A stretch of DNA of 64,000 nucleotides from Tianweitania sp. UT-5YL-CI-8 (GTDB lineage Bacteria > Pseudomonadota > Alphaproteobacteria > Rhizobiales > Rhizobiaceae). The translations under genes and the position numbers were made by a program. The stretch covers positions 62,001-126,000 of the forward strand of contig NZ_JASCRR010000012.1 of the NCBI RefSeq assembly GCF_030010215.1. The letters run 5' to 3'. Below the pieces are notes generated by a model. The model had not been told where the DNA came from, did no database searches, and saw only the letters and a program-made list of their open reading frames with translations. This document shows positions 7,862 through 15,624 of this stretch, piece after piece (position 1 is the stretch's first letter; every line of letters starts with the position of its first letter).

Positions 7862-8825
7862 GGGCCGAAGCCTTCCTTGTTGAGAGCCAGACGAGGATGC
7901 GCTGTAGCGCGATAAAGGCAAAAAGCAAAATGCCGACGACGATTTTCGTCCACCAACTCGACAGCGTGCCGTCGAAGACGATGTAGGTCTGGATGATGCC
8001 CTGGATGATGACGCCGATGAAGGTGCCGGCGACCAGACCGACGCCGCCGGTCAGCAGCGTTCCGCCGATCACCACCGCCGCGATGGTGTCGAGCTCGACG
8101 CCAACGGCTGCCAGAGAATAACCGGCCGAGGTGTAGAGCGAGAAGACGATGCCGGCGAGGCCCGACAGGAAGCCCGACAGCGCATAGATGCCGACCGTCG
8201 TGCGCGCCACAGGCACGCCCATCAGTTCGGCTGAGGCGCGGTTGCCGCCGATTGCGTAGATATAGGAGCCGAACTTGGTGAAATGGGCGATCAGGATGCC
8301 GACGGCGAAGGTCGCGACCATCAATCCGCCTATGAAGGTCAGCCGTCCGCCACCCGGCATGCGCCAGTACAGGCTCTGCAGCATGGTGTAGAATTCGTGG
8401 TTGATAGGCACCGAATCCGTGGTCATGACGAAGCATAGGCCGCGCGCCAGGAACATGCCGGCAAGCGTGACGATGAAGGCCGGGACGTCGAGATAGTGGA
8501 TGATCAGTCCCATCGCCGCGCCGAACAAAGTGGTGAGCGTCAGGGCTATGGCAAAGGCCAGAAGCGGATGCACGCCATTCCAGTTGATCAGCACGGCCAG
8601 AAGCACGCCGGTGAAGGCGATGACCGAACCAACCGACAGGTCGATGCCGCCCGACAGGATGACAAAGGTCATGCCCACCGCTGCGATGCCGAGGAAGGCG
8701 TTGTCGGTGAGCAGGTTGCCGGCGACGCGGGTCGAAAACATGCCGGGGAACTGGATGACGCAGATGAGATAGGCGAGAACGCCGATGAACAGCGTGGCGT
8801 AGAAGGGCAACAGGCGGGTGTTCAT
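7848..8825 (-). CDS. yjfF: Sugar ABC transporter permease (YjfF type)
   Basis: The 325-residue protein is a BPD_transp_2-type permease of the ribose/galactofuranose class. It is very hydrophobic, with about ten segments, and carries VGMTFVILSGGIDLSVGSV and the EAA-like coupling region AIGGNRASAELMGVPV. It would pair with YtfT to form the membrane channel for the YtfR ATPase. ATG 8825 overlaps the ytfT stop (ATGA), which fixes the start; the much longer open frame extending to 9875 is only the antisense/out-of-frame shadow of ytfT. The downstream gntR gene overlaps its last codons. Confidence 0.92.
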   Translation of the reverse strand: MNTRLLPFYATLFIGVLAYLICVIQFPGMFSTRVAGNLLTDNAFLGIAAVGMTFVILSGGIDLSVGSVIAFTGVLLAVLINWNGVHPLLAFAIALTLTTLFGAAMGLIIHYLDVPAFIVTLAGMFLARGLCFVMTTDSVPINHEFYTMLQSLYWRMPGGGRLTFIGGLMVATFAVGILIAHFTKFGSYIYAIGGNRASAELMGVPVARTTVGIYALSGFLSGLAGIVFSLYTSAGYSLAAVGVELDTIAAVVIGGTLLTGGVGLVAGTFIGVIIQGIIQTYIVFDGTLSSWWTKIVVGILLFAFIALQRILVWLSTRKASALGAH

Positions 8826-9847
8826 GCGCGCTTGACCTTCGCTTCGGCGGTCTGTGTGGGAGCCGGGCGCAGCACATGCAAGAAGCCGGTGCGCGACAAC
8901 GACTGGGCGAGCAGGATCATGATGATGACGCCGGCCTTGAGGATGAGATTGTATTCGGGCGGAAAGCCGGAGATCAGGATGCCGGTGTTCATCGCCTGGA
9001 TGATGATCGCCCCAAGCACCGACATGACGATGGAGAAGCGTCCGCCCAGCAGCGACGTGCCGCCGATGACTACGGCCAGGATGGCGTCCAGTTCGAGCCA
9101 AAGCCCGGCATTGTTGGCGTCGGCGCCGCGAATGTCGGCGGACACGATAATGCCGGCAAGGGCTGCGCAGAGGCCGCAGAAAGCGTAGATCAGGAGCAGC
9201 AGCAGGCGGCTGTTGACGCCGGCATAGCTGCTGGCGCTGCGGTTGACGCCGAGCGATTCGATCAGCAGGCCGAGCGCCGTTCGCCGTACCAGCAGCACGG
9301 CCATAGCCGTTACCAGGACGGCCAGGATGACGGGCATCGGGATCCAGAAGAAGGAGCCTGTGCCGAAAAAGATCAGGCCGGGGTCGATGAAGGTGACGAT
9401 GGTGCCTTCGGTGATGAGCTGGGCGATGCCGCGCCCCGCCACCATCAGGATCAGCGTGGCGACGATGGGCTGCAGGTCGAAGAAGCCGACCAACAGGCCG
9501 TTCCACAGGCCGCACAGCACGCCGGTGCCGAGCGCTGCCAGAAGCACGACGAGCAGCGGATAGCCGGCGACCGTCATGGTGGCCGCGACCGCGCCCGCCA
9601 TAGCCATGACAGCCCCCACAGAGAGGTCGACGCCTTTCGAGGCGATGACGGCGGTCATGCCGACAGCCAGGATCACCACCGGGGCGCCCCGGTTGAGCAC
9701 GTCGACAACGCTGCCGAAGATGCGGCCGTCCTGGATGCGCATGTCGAAGAAGCCGGGAAAGGCGAGCCAGTTGAGCAGGAGAATGACGGCCAGGCAGATG
9801 AGCTGAGGGGCCGCTCGGGTCAATCCTGCCATAAGCATGCGGCTCAT
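8822..9847 (-). CDS. ytfT: Sugar ABC transporter permease (YtfT type)
   Basis: The 341-residue inner-membrane protein has the family motif VGMTAVIASKGVDLSVGAVMAM, about ten hydrophobic segments and the coupling loop SLGVNRSASSYAGVNS. It is the first of two permeases in a furanose importer like E. coli YtfQRT-YjfF. It overlaps ytfR upstream by four bases and yjfF downstream by four bases (both ATGA), so the three are translationally coupled. The C-terminus ends in a basic cytoplasmic tail (AEAKVKRA). Confidence 0.92.
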   Translation of the reverse strand: MSRMLMAGLTRAAPQLICLAVILLLNWLAFPGFFDMRIQDGRIFGSVVDVLNRGAPVVILAVGMTAVIASKGVDLSVGAVMAMAGAVAATMTVAGYPLLVVLLAALGTGVLCGLWNGLLVGFFDLQPIVATLILMVAGRGIAQLITEGTIVTFIDPGLIFFGTGSFFWIPMPVILAVLVTAMAVLLVRRTALGLLIESLGVNRSASSYAGVNSRLLLLLIYAFCGLCAALAGIIVSADIRGADANNAGLWLELDAILAVVIGGTSLLGGRFSIVMSVLGAIIIQAMNTGILISGFPPEYNLILKAGVIIMILLAQSLSRTGFLHVLRPAPTQTAEAKVKRA

Positions 9848-11361
9848 GCCTCAATCCTCGCGCTGTCGGCGGCAATGGTGCGCATGATGGTTCCCGTATC
9901 GATGGACGCGCCGGTCAATTCGCCCTGATGCTCACGGTCGCGCAGCACGCGGACGCGGGTGGAATAGGCGACGATCTCCTCGATCTCCGATGAGATGACG
10001 AGCAGCGCCATGCCATCGCCGCAGAGCCGGTTGATGAGCTGGATGATCTCGGCATGCGCGCCGACATCGATCCCGCGCGTGGGTTCGTCAAGGATGAGAA
10101 AACGTGGCTCTGTGGCGAGCCAGCGTGCGAGGATCACCTTCTGCTGATTGCCGCCGGAGAGGAATTTCACCGGCTTCTCGATGTCCGAGGTGCGGATGTC
10201 GAGCGCCTTGACGAAACGGTCGGCCAGCGCGCGTTGTTCGCTCTGGCGCATCCGGTTGAACCAGCCGCGCCGCGCCTGCAGCGCAAGCGCAATGTTCTCG
10301 CGCACCGAGAGGTCGCCGATGATGCCGTCGGTCTTGCGGTCCTCGGGGCACAGGCCGAAGCCCAGCTTTATCGCATCGCGCGGCGAGCCGATCTTGACCG
10401 GCTTGCCGTCGATGCTGGCGGTGCCGCTGTCGGCGATGTCGATGCCGAACAGAAGCTTTGCCGTTTCCGTGCGTCCGGAGCCGAGCAGGCCGGCGACGCC
10501 AACGACTTCGCCCCGCCCGATCTCCAGGTCGAAAGGCGCGACGGAGCGGCCGAGCCCGAAGCCCTTGAACGAAATTTCGCGATGAACCGGCCCGGTTTCC
10601 TGCCTGCGGCTGCCATGGGTGGCTTCCGCCATCGTCCGGCCGAGCATGAGCGAAACAAGGTCGAGCTTGGGCAGATCCGCGCACAGCGACGTTCCGGCAA
10701 GCTTGCCATTGCGCAGCACGGTGACGCGGTCGCTGACGGCGTAGACCTGATCGAGAAAGTGGGTGATGAAGACGATGCCCAGACCCCGCGCCTTGAGCCG
10801 GCGGATGACCGTGAACAGGACTTCGACTTCGTGCCGGTCGAGGCTGGCGGTGGGTTCGTCGAGAATGAGGATATTGCCGGAAATGTCGACGGCGCGCGCA
10901 ATGGCGATGAGTTGCTGGACGGCAACCGAATAGCTTGCAAGGTCAGCTGCGACGTCGATGTGGATGTCGTATTGCGCGAGCAGCGCGCGGGCGTTCTTTT
11001 CCATCTCGCGGCGGTTGATCAGGCAGAAACGCATGGGCTGGCGGCCGATATAGAGGTTCTCCGCCACCGACAGGTTCGGCAGCAGGTTGACCTCCTGGTA
11101 GACGGTGCCGATGCCCAGCTTTTGCGCCTGCTGCGCGTCGCGCACGGAAATCTGTTCGCCATTGAGGCGGGTCGTGCCGGAATCGGGCTGGTGAACGCCG
11201 GTCAGGACCTTGATGAGGGTGGATTTTCCAGCGCCGTTCTCGCCCAGAAGCGCATGCACTTCACCGGCGCGGATGTGGAGGTCGACACTTTCCAGTGCGC
11301 GGAAACCGAGGAAGGACTTGGATATGCCTTCGGCGGACAACAGGATCGGGGGTTCAGCCAT
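9844..11361 (-). CDS. ytfR: Sugar ABC transporter ATP-binding protein, two ATPase domains (YtfR type)
   Basis: The 505-residue protein contains two fused ABC ATPase domains, as usual for pentose and furanose importers. The N-terminal half has Walker A GENGAGKST, a signature region SYSVAVQQLIAIARA and Walker B ILDEPTASLD. The C-terminal half has a degenerate P-loop GLLGSGRTE, the signature LSGGNQQKVILARW and ILDEPTRGID. It powers uptake through YtfT and YjfF. GGGAGGGA precedes ATG 11361. The gap to ytfQ holds a strong hairpin, which fits higher expression of the binding protein than of the ATPase. Confidence 0.95.
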   Translation of the reverse strand: MAEPPILLSAEGISKSFLGFRALESVDLHIRAGEVHALLGENGAGKSTLIKVLTGVHQPDSGTTRLNGEQISVRDAQQAQKLGIGTVYQEVNLLPNLSVAENLYIGRQPMRFCLINRREMEKNARALLAQYDIHIDVAADLASYSVAVQQLIAIARAVDISGNILILDEPTASLDRHEVEVLFTVIRRLKARGLGIVFITHFLDQVYAVSDRVTVLRNGKLAGTSLCADLPKLDLVSLMLGRTMAEATHGSRRQETGPVHREISFKGFGLGRSVAPFDLEIGRGEVVGVAGLLGSGRTETAKLLFGIDIADSGTASIDGKPVKIGSPRDAIKLGFGLCPEDRKTDGIIGDLSVRENIALALQARRGWFNRMRQSEQRALADRFVKALDIRTSDIEKPVKFLSGGNQQKVILARWLATEPRFLILDEPTRGIDVGAHAEIIQLINRLCGDGMALLVISSEIEEIVAYSTRVRVLRDREHQGELTGASIDTGTIMRTIAADSARIEA

Positions 11362-11453
11362 CCATCCCTCCCAAAACGGCCGGCATCGACCGGCAGGCTA
11401 GCGCAAGGCGCGCAGAAGGAAACGGGTCAATTCACACTATCGCCCGAAGGGGA

Positions 11454-11483
11454 AAGAGGCCGGGCAGGGATGCCCGGCCTCTT
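11454..11483 (-). terminator. Strong intercistronic hairpin between ytfQ and ytfR
   Basis: A perfect 13-bp stem (AAGAGGCCGGGCA with its complement) and a four-base loop lie eight bases after the ytfQ stop. On the minus strand it is followed by TCCCC rather than a T run, so partial termination or protection of the ytfQ 3' end is more likely than full termination. Confidence 0.75.
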
Positions 11484-11490
11484 GTGATTA

Positions 11491-12456
11491 TCAGTAGCCG
11501 AGGCCCTTCTTTTCTTCGTAGACCTTCATCGGATCATCGGCCTGGGTGTAGAGCTTGGATTCGGTCTGGATCCACTTCTCCGGAGCCTTGCCGCTGTCCT
11601 TGAATGCCTTGAGCGCATCGAAGGCGGGGCCTGCCATGTTCGGCGTCAGCTCGACGGTCGCGTTGGCTTCGCCGTCCGCCATGGCCTTGAAGATGTCCGG
11701 CACAGCGTCGATGGAGACGACTAGGATGTCGGTGCCCGGCTTCAAGCCTGCTTCCTTGATGGCCTGGATGGCGCCGACGGCCATGTCGTCATTGTGGGCG
11801 TAAAGCGCGCAGATGTCCTTGCCGCCGCCTTCGGCCTTGAGGAAGCCTTCCATGACTTCCTTGCCCTTGGCGCGGGTGAAGTCGCCGGTCTGGCTGCGGG
11901 TGATCTTGATGTTGGAGGCGCTGGCGATGCCGTCCTCAAAACCCTTCTTGCGGTTGATAGCCGGGCTCGATCCCACGGTGCCCTGCAGTTCAACAACGTT
12001 GCACGGCTTGCCGGCTACGGTCTTGACCAGCCAGTCGCCGGCAACCTTGCCTTCATGCACGGTGTCGGAGGTGACGGCGGTCAGGTAAAGGCTGTCGTCT
12101 GATGTCTCGATGGTGCGGTCGAGCAGGATGACCGGGATTTCCGCATCCTTGGCTTCTTCCAGAACCGTGTCCCAGCCGGTTGCGACGACCGGTGCCAGGA
12201 AGATCGCGTCGACGCCCTGGGCGACGAAGCCGCGGATCGCCTTGATCTGGTTTTCTTGCTTCTGCTGTGCGTCAGCAATCTTCAGGTCGATGCCGCGCTT
12301 TTCGGCTTCGAGCTTGGAGACCGAGGTCTCAGCTGCGCGCCAACCGGATTCAGAGCCGATCTGCGAGAAACCGACCGTCAGGTCGGCGGCCGCTGCAGTG
12401 CCGGCGAAGGCGGCGGCGGCTGCCGTGCCCAACAAAATTCGTTTCATGAAAGTCAT
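11491..12456 (-). CDS. ytfQ: Periplasmic furanose-binding protein (YtfQ type)
   Basis: The 321-residue product starts with a signal peptide (MTFMKRILLG, an alanine-rich core, cleavage near AAA/ADLTVGFS). It then follows E. coli YtfQ closely: GFSQIGSESGWRAAE, KQENQIKAIRGFVAQGVDAI, APVVATGWD, LLDRTIE, ELQGTVGSSPAI and VYEEKKGLGY-type ends. YtfQ binds galactofuranose, and related rhizobial proteins are tied to arabinose use. Here the neighbouring pentonate dehydratase favours a furanose form of L-arabinose or galactose. ATG 12456 is chosen because GGGAGG lies seven bases upstream; ATG 12462 would have the ribosome site too close. It is the first gene of the leftward operon. Confidence 0.94.
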   Translation of the reverse strand: MTFMKRILLGTAAAAAFAGTAAAADLTVGFSQIGSESGWRAAETSVSKLEAEKRGIDLKIADAQQKQENQIKAIRGFVAQGVDAIFLAPVVATGWDTVLEEAKDAEIPVILLDRTIETSDDSLYLTAVTSDTVHEGKVAGDWLVKTVAGKPCNVVELQGTVGSSPAINRKKGFEDGIASASNIKITRSQTGDFTRAKGKEVMEGFLKAEGGGKDICALYAHNDDMAVGAIQAIKEAGLKPGTDILVVSIDAVPDIFKAMADGEANATVELTPNMAGPAFDALKAFKDSGKAPEKWIQTESKLYTQADDPMKVYEEKKGLGY

Positions 12457-12507
12457 GATCATTCCTCCCTTGGATCCCTGCCAAGCTCCTCAGCACAGGG
12501 ATAGGGC

Positions 12508-12524
12508 TTACTATCATATAGTAA
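12508..12524 (-). promoter_or_regulatory. 17-bp dyad in the ytfQ promoter, candidate GntR operator
   Basis: TTACTAT-CAT-ATAGTAA is a perfect seven-base inverted repeat with a three-base centre, about 52 bases before the ytfQ start. A TATGAT that could be the -10 box of ytfQ lies in its centre on the minus strand, so a bound repressor would block the promoter. FCD-type GntR proteins bind short dyads of this kind. The link to the regulator at 7103 is inference. Confidence 0.6.
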
Positions 12525-12639
12525 TATTAATTGAAAAGAGGGTTTCTTGCCCGAAGCGACGACATTTGGAAATCGCACTCAAAAAAGGCGGATGGGAACT
12601 AGCCGCCCCGCCCTCTGTTATCTCCGGAAGGAGACATGT

Positions 12640-12807
12640 ATGACCGAAACAATTGACGACGAACCCGGCGATCTGGATGCCGATGTTAAATATTTAGCTG
12701 AGAATACCGACCTATCGCCGATGCAGGCGCGCAAGCTGATCGAAGAGCATGGGCGCGACCGTGAAAAGCTTCTGAAGCTTGCCGGCAGCATGAAGGCGGA
12801 AAGCTAG
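12640..12807 (+). CDS. Small acidic helical protein (DUF3606-like, 55 residues)
   Basis: The 55-residue product is acidic at the N-terminus (ETIDDEPGDLDAD) and then forms two likely helices with LSPMQARKLIEEHGRDREKLLKLA, similar in layout to small DUF3606-type or UBA-like proteins common in rhizobia. A very good ribosome site, GGAAGGAG, stands seven bases before ATG 12640; the longer upstream reading frame has no such site. The function is unknown. It is divergent from ytfQ, and the sRNA-candidate terminator on the other strand follows it. Confidence 0.75.
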   Translation: MTETIDDEPGDLDADVKYLAENTDLSPMQARKLIEEHGRDREKLLKLAGSMKAES

Positions 12808-12836
12808 AACAAGCGAATCCTGCCCCAAGCGCAAAC

Positions 12837-12861
12837 AAAAAAGGCCAGGCAAAGCCTGGCC
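12837..12861 (-). terminator. Rho-independent terminator of the small RNA
   Basis: The stem GGCCAGGC/GCCTGGCC with a three-base loop is followed on the minus strand by TTTTTTGTTT. It would end the sRNA and any read-through from the leftward gene pair at 13013-14291. Confidence 0.92.
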
Positions 12862-12927
12862 GAGGTATGAAGGTCAAACCTTCAGAGGGGAACACGCCGG
12901 TCTCAATGGGAGGAGAAAGACCGGCGC
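12837..12927 (-). ncRNA. Candidate trans-acting small RNA with anti-Shine-Dalgarno loop
   Basis: On the minus strand, a promoter-like pair is followed by about 90 bases with three hairpins and no reading frame. The first hairpin (12925-12896) has an eight-base stem GCCGGTCT/AGACCGGC, and its 14-base loop contains CTCCTCCC, complementary to ribosome-binding sites. The second (12883-12869) is GAAGGT-TTG-ACCTTC. The third is a GC-rich terminator followed by six T. This layout and loop motif resemble the rhizobial alpha-r8 (MmgR)/alpha-r14 and cuckoo-type sRNAs, which bind Hfq and pair with Shine-Dalgarno regions. The exact family cannot be settled by eye. The 5' end near 12927 is estimated from the -10 box. 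Confidence 0.7.
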
Positions 12928-12934
12928 AAGGCTG

Positions 12935-12962
12935 AAATAGGGTGATTTGGCCGTCGTTCAAG
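12935..12962 (-). promoter_or_regulatory. Sigma-70-type promoter of the small RNA
   Basis: On the minus strand CTTGAA (12962-12957) and CTATTT (12940-12935) are separated by 16 bases. This is close to the alphaproteobacterial housekeeping consensus CTTGAC-N17-CTATAT. It places the start point one or two bases before the first hairpin of the RNA. Confidence 0.6.
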
Positions 12963-13012
12963 TCGCATGACGATTTTTACGTGAGATTTTCGATGGACCT
13001 GGGAGCCACCGT

Positions 13013-13411
13013 TCAAGGCTCGGAATAGCCCTGCACCACGAACGCTATCGCCTCCCCAGATGCCGGTTGGGCCGAAAACAGGAACGCGCCTTTCCGCGCC
13101 GAGTTGGCCGGCACATAGTCGAAGGTGATTTCCCGTTCCTCCACAATCTCAGTGCCGTCACGCAATTCGGCCTTGAGCAGCACGGCGGCGGCGGTCTCGC
13201 CGCCTGAATTGTTCAGTGTCGTCATGACCAGCCATCCCCCCGAAACCTGCTCGATGCGTTCCACGGTGGCCGCGAGATCCGGCGGAGAAGGTTCACCCTC
13301 GAGCGCTTTGTATCCGAGATACACGATCAGTACTGCGACGATCCCGGCCGCAATGCCGCCGACGATCCATTCCAGCATCGGCCTTTGGTCTTCGCTCGTG
13401 GTCTGGGACAT
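13013..13411 (-). CDS. TIGR02588-family membrane-anchored protein
   Basis: The 132-residue protein has one N-terminal membrane helix (MLEWIVGGIAAGIVAVLIVYLGY) and a C-terminal beta-rich domain (GGWLVMTTLNNSGGETAAAV, then LKAELRDGTEIVEEREITFDYVP). It matches the TIGR02588 conserved family, which normally sits next to TIGR02587 as it does here. The soluble part probably faces the periplasm, with a fold reminiscent of an immunoglobulin-like domain. The function is unknown. ATG 13411 has GGAG eight bases upstream, and the preceding gene stops 13 bases before it, so the two are co-transcribed. Confidence 0.82.
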   Translation of the reverse strand: MSQTTSEDQRPMLEWIVGGIAAGIVAVLIVYLGYKALEGEPSPPDLAATVERIEQVSGGWLVMTTLNNSGGETAAAVLLKAELRDGTEIVEEREITFDYVPANSARKGAFLFSAQPASGEAIAFVVQGYSEP

Positions 13412-13424
13412 CAAGGACGCTCCG

Positions 13425-14291
13425 TTACAGGATCAGGCGGGCGGCTGCCGCGCCGACAGAGGCGGGAAAGCCGAGAACCACGGCGGCGGTTATCATCTGC
13501 TGCAGGGAGGCGCCGTCCATCCGGCCGAATGTCCAGAGCAGGTAGACGCTGATTAACAGCGCGATGAGATAGCCGGGAATGGTCAGGCGCAGCAGTTCGC
13601 TCCACCACGGCGTGTCCGGCCCGATTTCCGTGCCGCCTGCAAAGCCTACCGCGAAGACGAAGCCATGCATGACGAGAAGCGACAGAAGCACCATGGCGAG
13701 CGTGTGCCATTCCGTCATCTGGTAGGAGATCAGCACCATCTCCTCGGTAGGGGCGACGTTGAAGCCGAGGAACAGGGCGCCGACGGCCATCAAAAACATT
13801 TCGCCGGCATAGGTGTCTTCCTTGGCGTCGGCATCGTCGTCCTGCATGGCGAACTGGCTTTTGGCGAGCAAGGCGCCGATCGAGGCGGGAATGGCCTGCA
13901 GGGCGATCTTGCCGATGATCTCGTCGAGCGACATGGCCGGGCCGAGCACCTCGAACAGCAGCAGAATGGCCGTGCTGACGGCAAGGCCAACGCCCAGCGC
14001 GACCAAGGCGTCGAGGATGTCGTCGCGCCAGCGCTGCGTCTGTTCGAAGCCTATATGGCGCGACAGGATCACCAGCAAGGGCAAGGCGAGCACCACAAGC
14101 AGCAGAAGCCGCGCCCGGTCGATGTAGAAACCGAGCGCCCACATCTCCATCGTCATCAGGATCGGCAGCGAAAAGACCAGCGCGCCGCCGGCAGCGCGGC
14201 CGAAATCTTTGAGCACCCTGCGGTGCGATGATGCATCATCGCCGGATTTACTCGGCTTCGCATCGTCATGACTGCGCTGCATCGATCCCAT
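13425..14291 (-). CDS. TIGR02587/DUF2391-family integral membrane protein
   Basis: The product of about 288 residues has roughly seven membrane segments after a charged N-terminus (RSHDDAKPSKSGDDASSHRR). The family block ALVFSLPILMTMEMWALGFYID and the conserved FNVAPTEEMVLISYQMTEWHTLAMVLLS region (split here as FNVAPTEEM and WHTLAMV) identify the TIGR02587 family. A periplasmic or cytoplasmic acidic loop DDDADAKEDTYAGE lies mid-protein. The role is unknown; pairing with TIGR02588 suggests a two-protein membrane complex. The start is uncertain (ATG 14291 or 14282), as no strong ribosome site is seen. Confidence 0.8.
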   Translation of the reverse strand: MGSMQRSHDDAKPSKSGDDASSHRRVLKDFGRAAGGALVFSLPILMTMEMWALGFYIDRARLLLLVVLALPLLVILSRHIGFEQTQRWRDDILDALVALGVGLAVSTAILLLFEVLGPAMSLDEIIGKIALQAIPASIGALLAKSQFAMQDDDADAKEDTYAGEMFLMAVGALFLGFNVAPTEEMVLISYQMTEWHTLAMVLLSLLVMHGFVFAVGFAGGTEIGPDTPWWSELLRLTIPGYLIALLISVYLLWTFGRMDGASLQQMITAAVVLGFPASVGAAAARLIL

Positions 14292-14470
14292 CTTCCGCAG
14301 GCCCCCTCGGCCCGGCGCAAGGGATAGCAGAGACATCTTAACGCGAACAGACCGCGCATGAGCCGTTTCGCTCGCGTTTGAGCACTGAAAAGCGGCTTTC
14401 CGCTTGCACGAAAACCGCCCGGCAGTTAGCAAGACCGCGGCTTTATGACACTTTTCAGGGACGGAACTCC

Positions 14471-15574
14471 ATGGCTTCGAAAAAACTCCTCCTTCTTCCC
14501 GGCGACGGCATCGGTCCAGAGGCGATGAGCGAGGTGAAGAAACTCATTGCGGCGATGAACGAGACGCTCAAGAGCGGCTTCGAAACCGAGGAAGGCCTTG
14601 TCGGCGGTTGCGCCTATGATGCGCATGGCCAGGCTGTTTCCGATGCCGACATGGAAAAGGCGATGGCAGCTGATGCAGTGCTGTTCGGTGCTGTCGGCGG
14701 CCCGAAATGGGATGCCGTGCCTTACGAGGTGCGGCCCGAAGCTGGCCTGCTGCGCCTGCGCAAGGACATGGAACTGTTCGCCAATCTGCGCCCGGCAATC
14801 TGCTATCCGGCACTGGCCGAATCCTCCTCGCTCAAGCCGGAAGTGGTCGAGGGGCTCGACATCCTCATCGTGCGCGAACTGACCGGCGGCGTCTATTTCG
14901 GCGAGCCCAAGCAGATCATCGATCTCGGCGATGGCCAGAAGCGCGGCATCGACACCCAGGTCTATGACACCTTCGAGATCGAGCGCATTTCGGGCGTTGC
15001 CTTCGAACTGGCCCGCACCCGCAAGAACCATGTGACGTCGATGGAAAAGCGCAACGTCATGAAGTCGGGCGTTTTGTGGAACGAGGTTGTCACCGCGACC
15101 CACAAGGCAAGATATTCCGACGTCAAGCTCGACCACATGCTGGCCGATGCCGGCGGCATGCAGCTCGTGCGCTGGCCCAAGCAGTTCGACGTCATCGTTA
15201 CCGACAATCTGTTCGGCGACATGCTGTCCGACATCGCCGCCATGCTGACCGGCTCGATCGGCATGCTGCCTTCGGCATCGCTCGGCGCGCCCGACGCCAA
15301 GACCGGCAAGCGTAAAGCGCTTTACGAGCCCGTGCACGGTTCCGCACCCGACATCGCCGGCAAGGGCATCGCCAACCCGATCGCCATGATCGCGTCCTTT
15401 GCGATGTGCCTGCGCTATTCCTTCAACATGGTGGAGGAAGCCGACCGCGTGGAAGCGGCCATCGCCGCCGTTTTGGACCAGGGGCTGCGCACCGCCGACA
15501 TCATGTCGCAAGGCAAGACCCAGGTCGGAACCGTCGAAATGGGCAATGCTATCATCGCCAAGTTCCTCGGCTGA
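14471..15574 (+). CDS. leuB: 3-isopropylmalate dehydrogenase
   Basis: LeuB oxidises and decarboxylates 3-isopropylmalate with NAD in leucine synthesis. The 367-residue protein shows [12 protein letters not shown], the substrate-binding [27 protein letters not shown], the metal-binding aspartates in [15 protein letters not shown] and the NAD-binding [21 protein letters not shown] 14471 matches the family start; the upstream in-frame extension from 14378 has no homology. leuD is in the same window at 36887 but not linked. The 179 bases upstream hold no leucine-rich leader peptide that I can see. Confidence 0.97.
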   Translation: MASKKLLLLPGDGIGPEAMSEVKKLIAAMNETLKSGFETEEGLVGGCAYDAHGQAVSDADMEKAMAADAVLFGAVGGPKWDAVPYEVRPEAGLLRLRKDMELFANLRPAICYPALAESSSLKPEVVEGLDILIVRELTGGVYFGEPKQIIDLGDGQKRGIDTQVYDTFEIERISGVAFELARTRKNHVTSMEKRNVMKSGVLWNEVVTATHKARYSDVKLDHMLADAGGMQLVRWPKQFDVIVTDNLFGDMLSDIAAMLTGSIGMLPSASLGAPDAKTGKRKALYEPVHGSAPDIAGKGIANPIAMIASFAMCLRYSFNMVEEADRVEAAIAAVLDQGLRTADIMSQGKTQVGTVEMGNAIIAKFLG

Positions 15575-15582
15575 TTTCCTCA

Positions 15583-15617
15583 AAGCCGGGCAAGGGCTTC
15601 AGCCTTTTGCCCGGCTT
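15583..15617. terminator. Bidirectional hairpin between leuB and the FAD oxidase gene
   Basis: An 11-bp stem AAGCCGGGCAA/TTGCCCGGCTT with a 13-base loop lies between the convergent stops at 15574 and 15625. No long T run is present on either side, so it is probably a modest terminator shared by both genes. Confidence 0.7.
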
Positions 15618-15624
15618 GAATCCG

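Noticed and set aside
8826-9875. N-terminal extension of yjfF to a 675-residue protein
   Set aside because: The extension is the out-of-frame reading of ytfT; the ATGA overlap at 8825 marks the true start.
12640-12861. The hairpin at 12843-12861 as terminator of the rightward small protein gene
   Set aside because: The T run lies on the minus-strand side; in the plus direction the stem is followed by GAGGTA, so it serves the leftward RNA.
14358-15583. Antisense open frames across leuB and rlmN (for example 385 and 414 codons)
   Set aside because: They have no homology pattern and lie fully within well-known genes.
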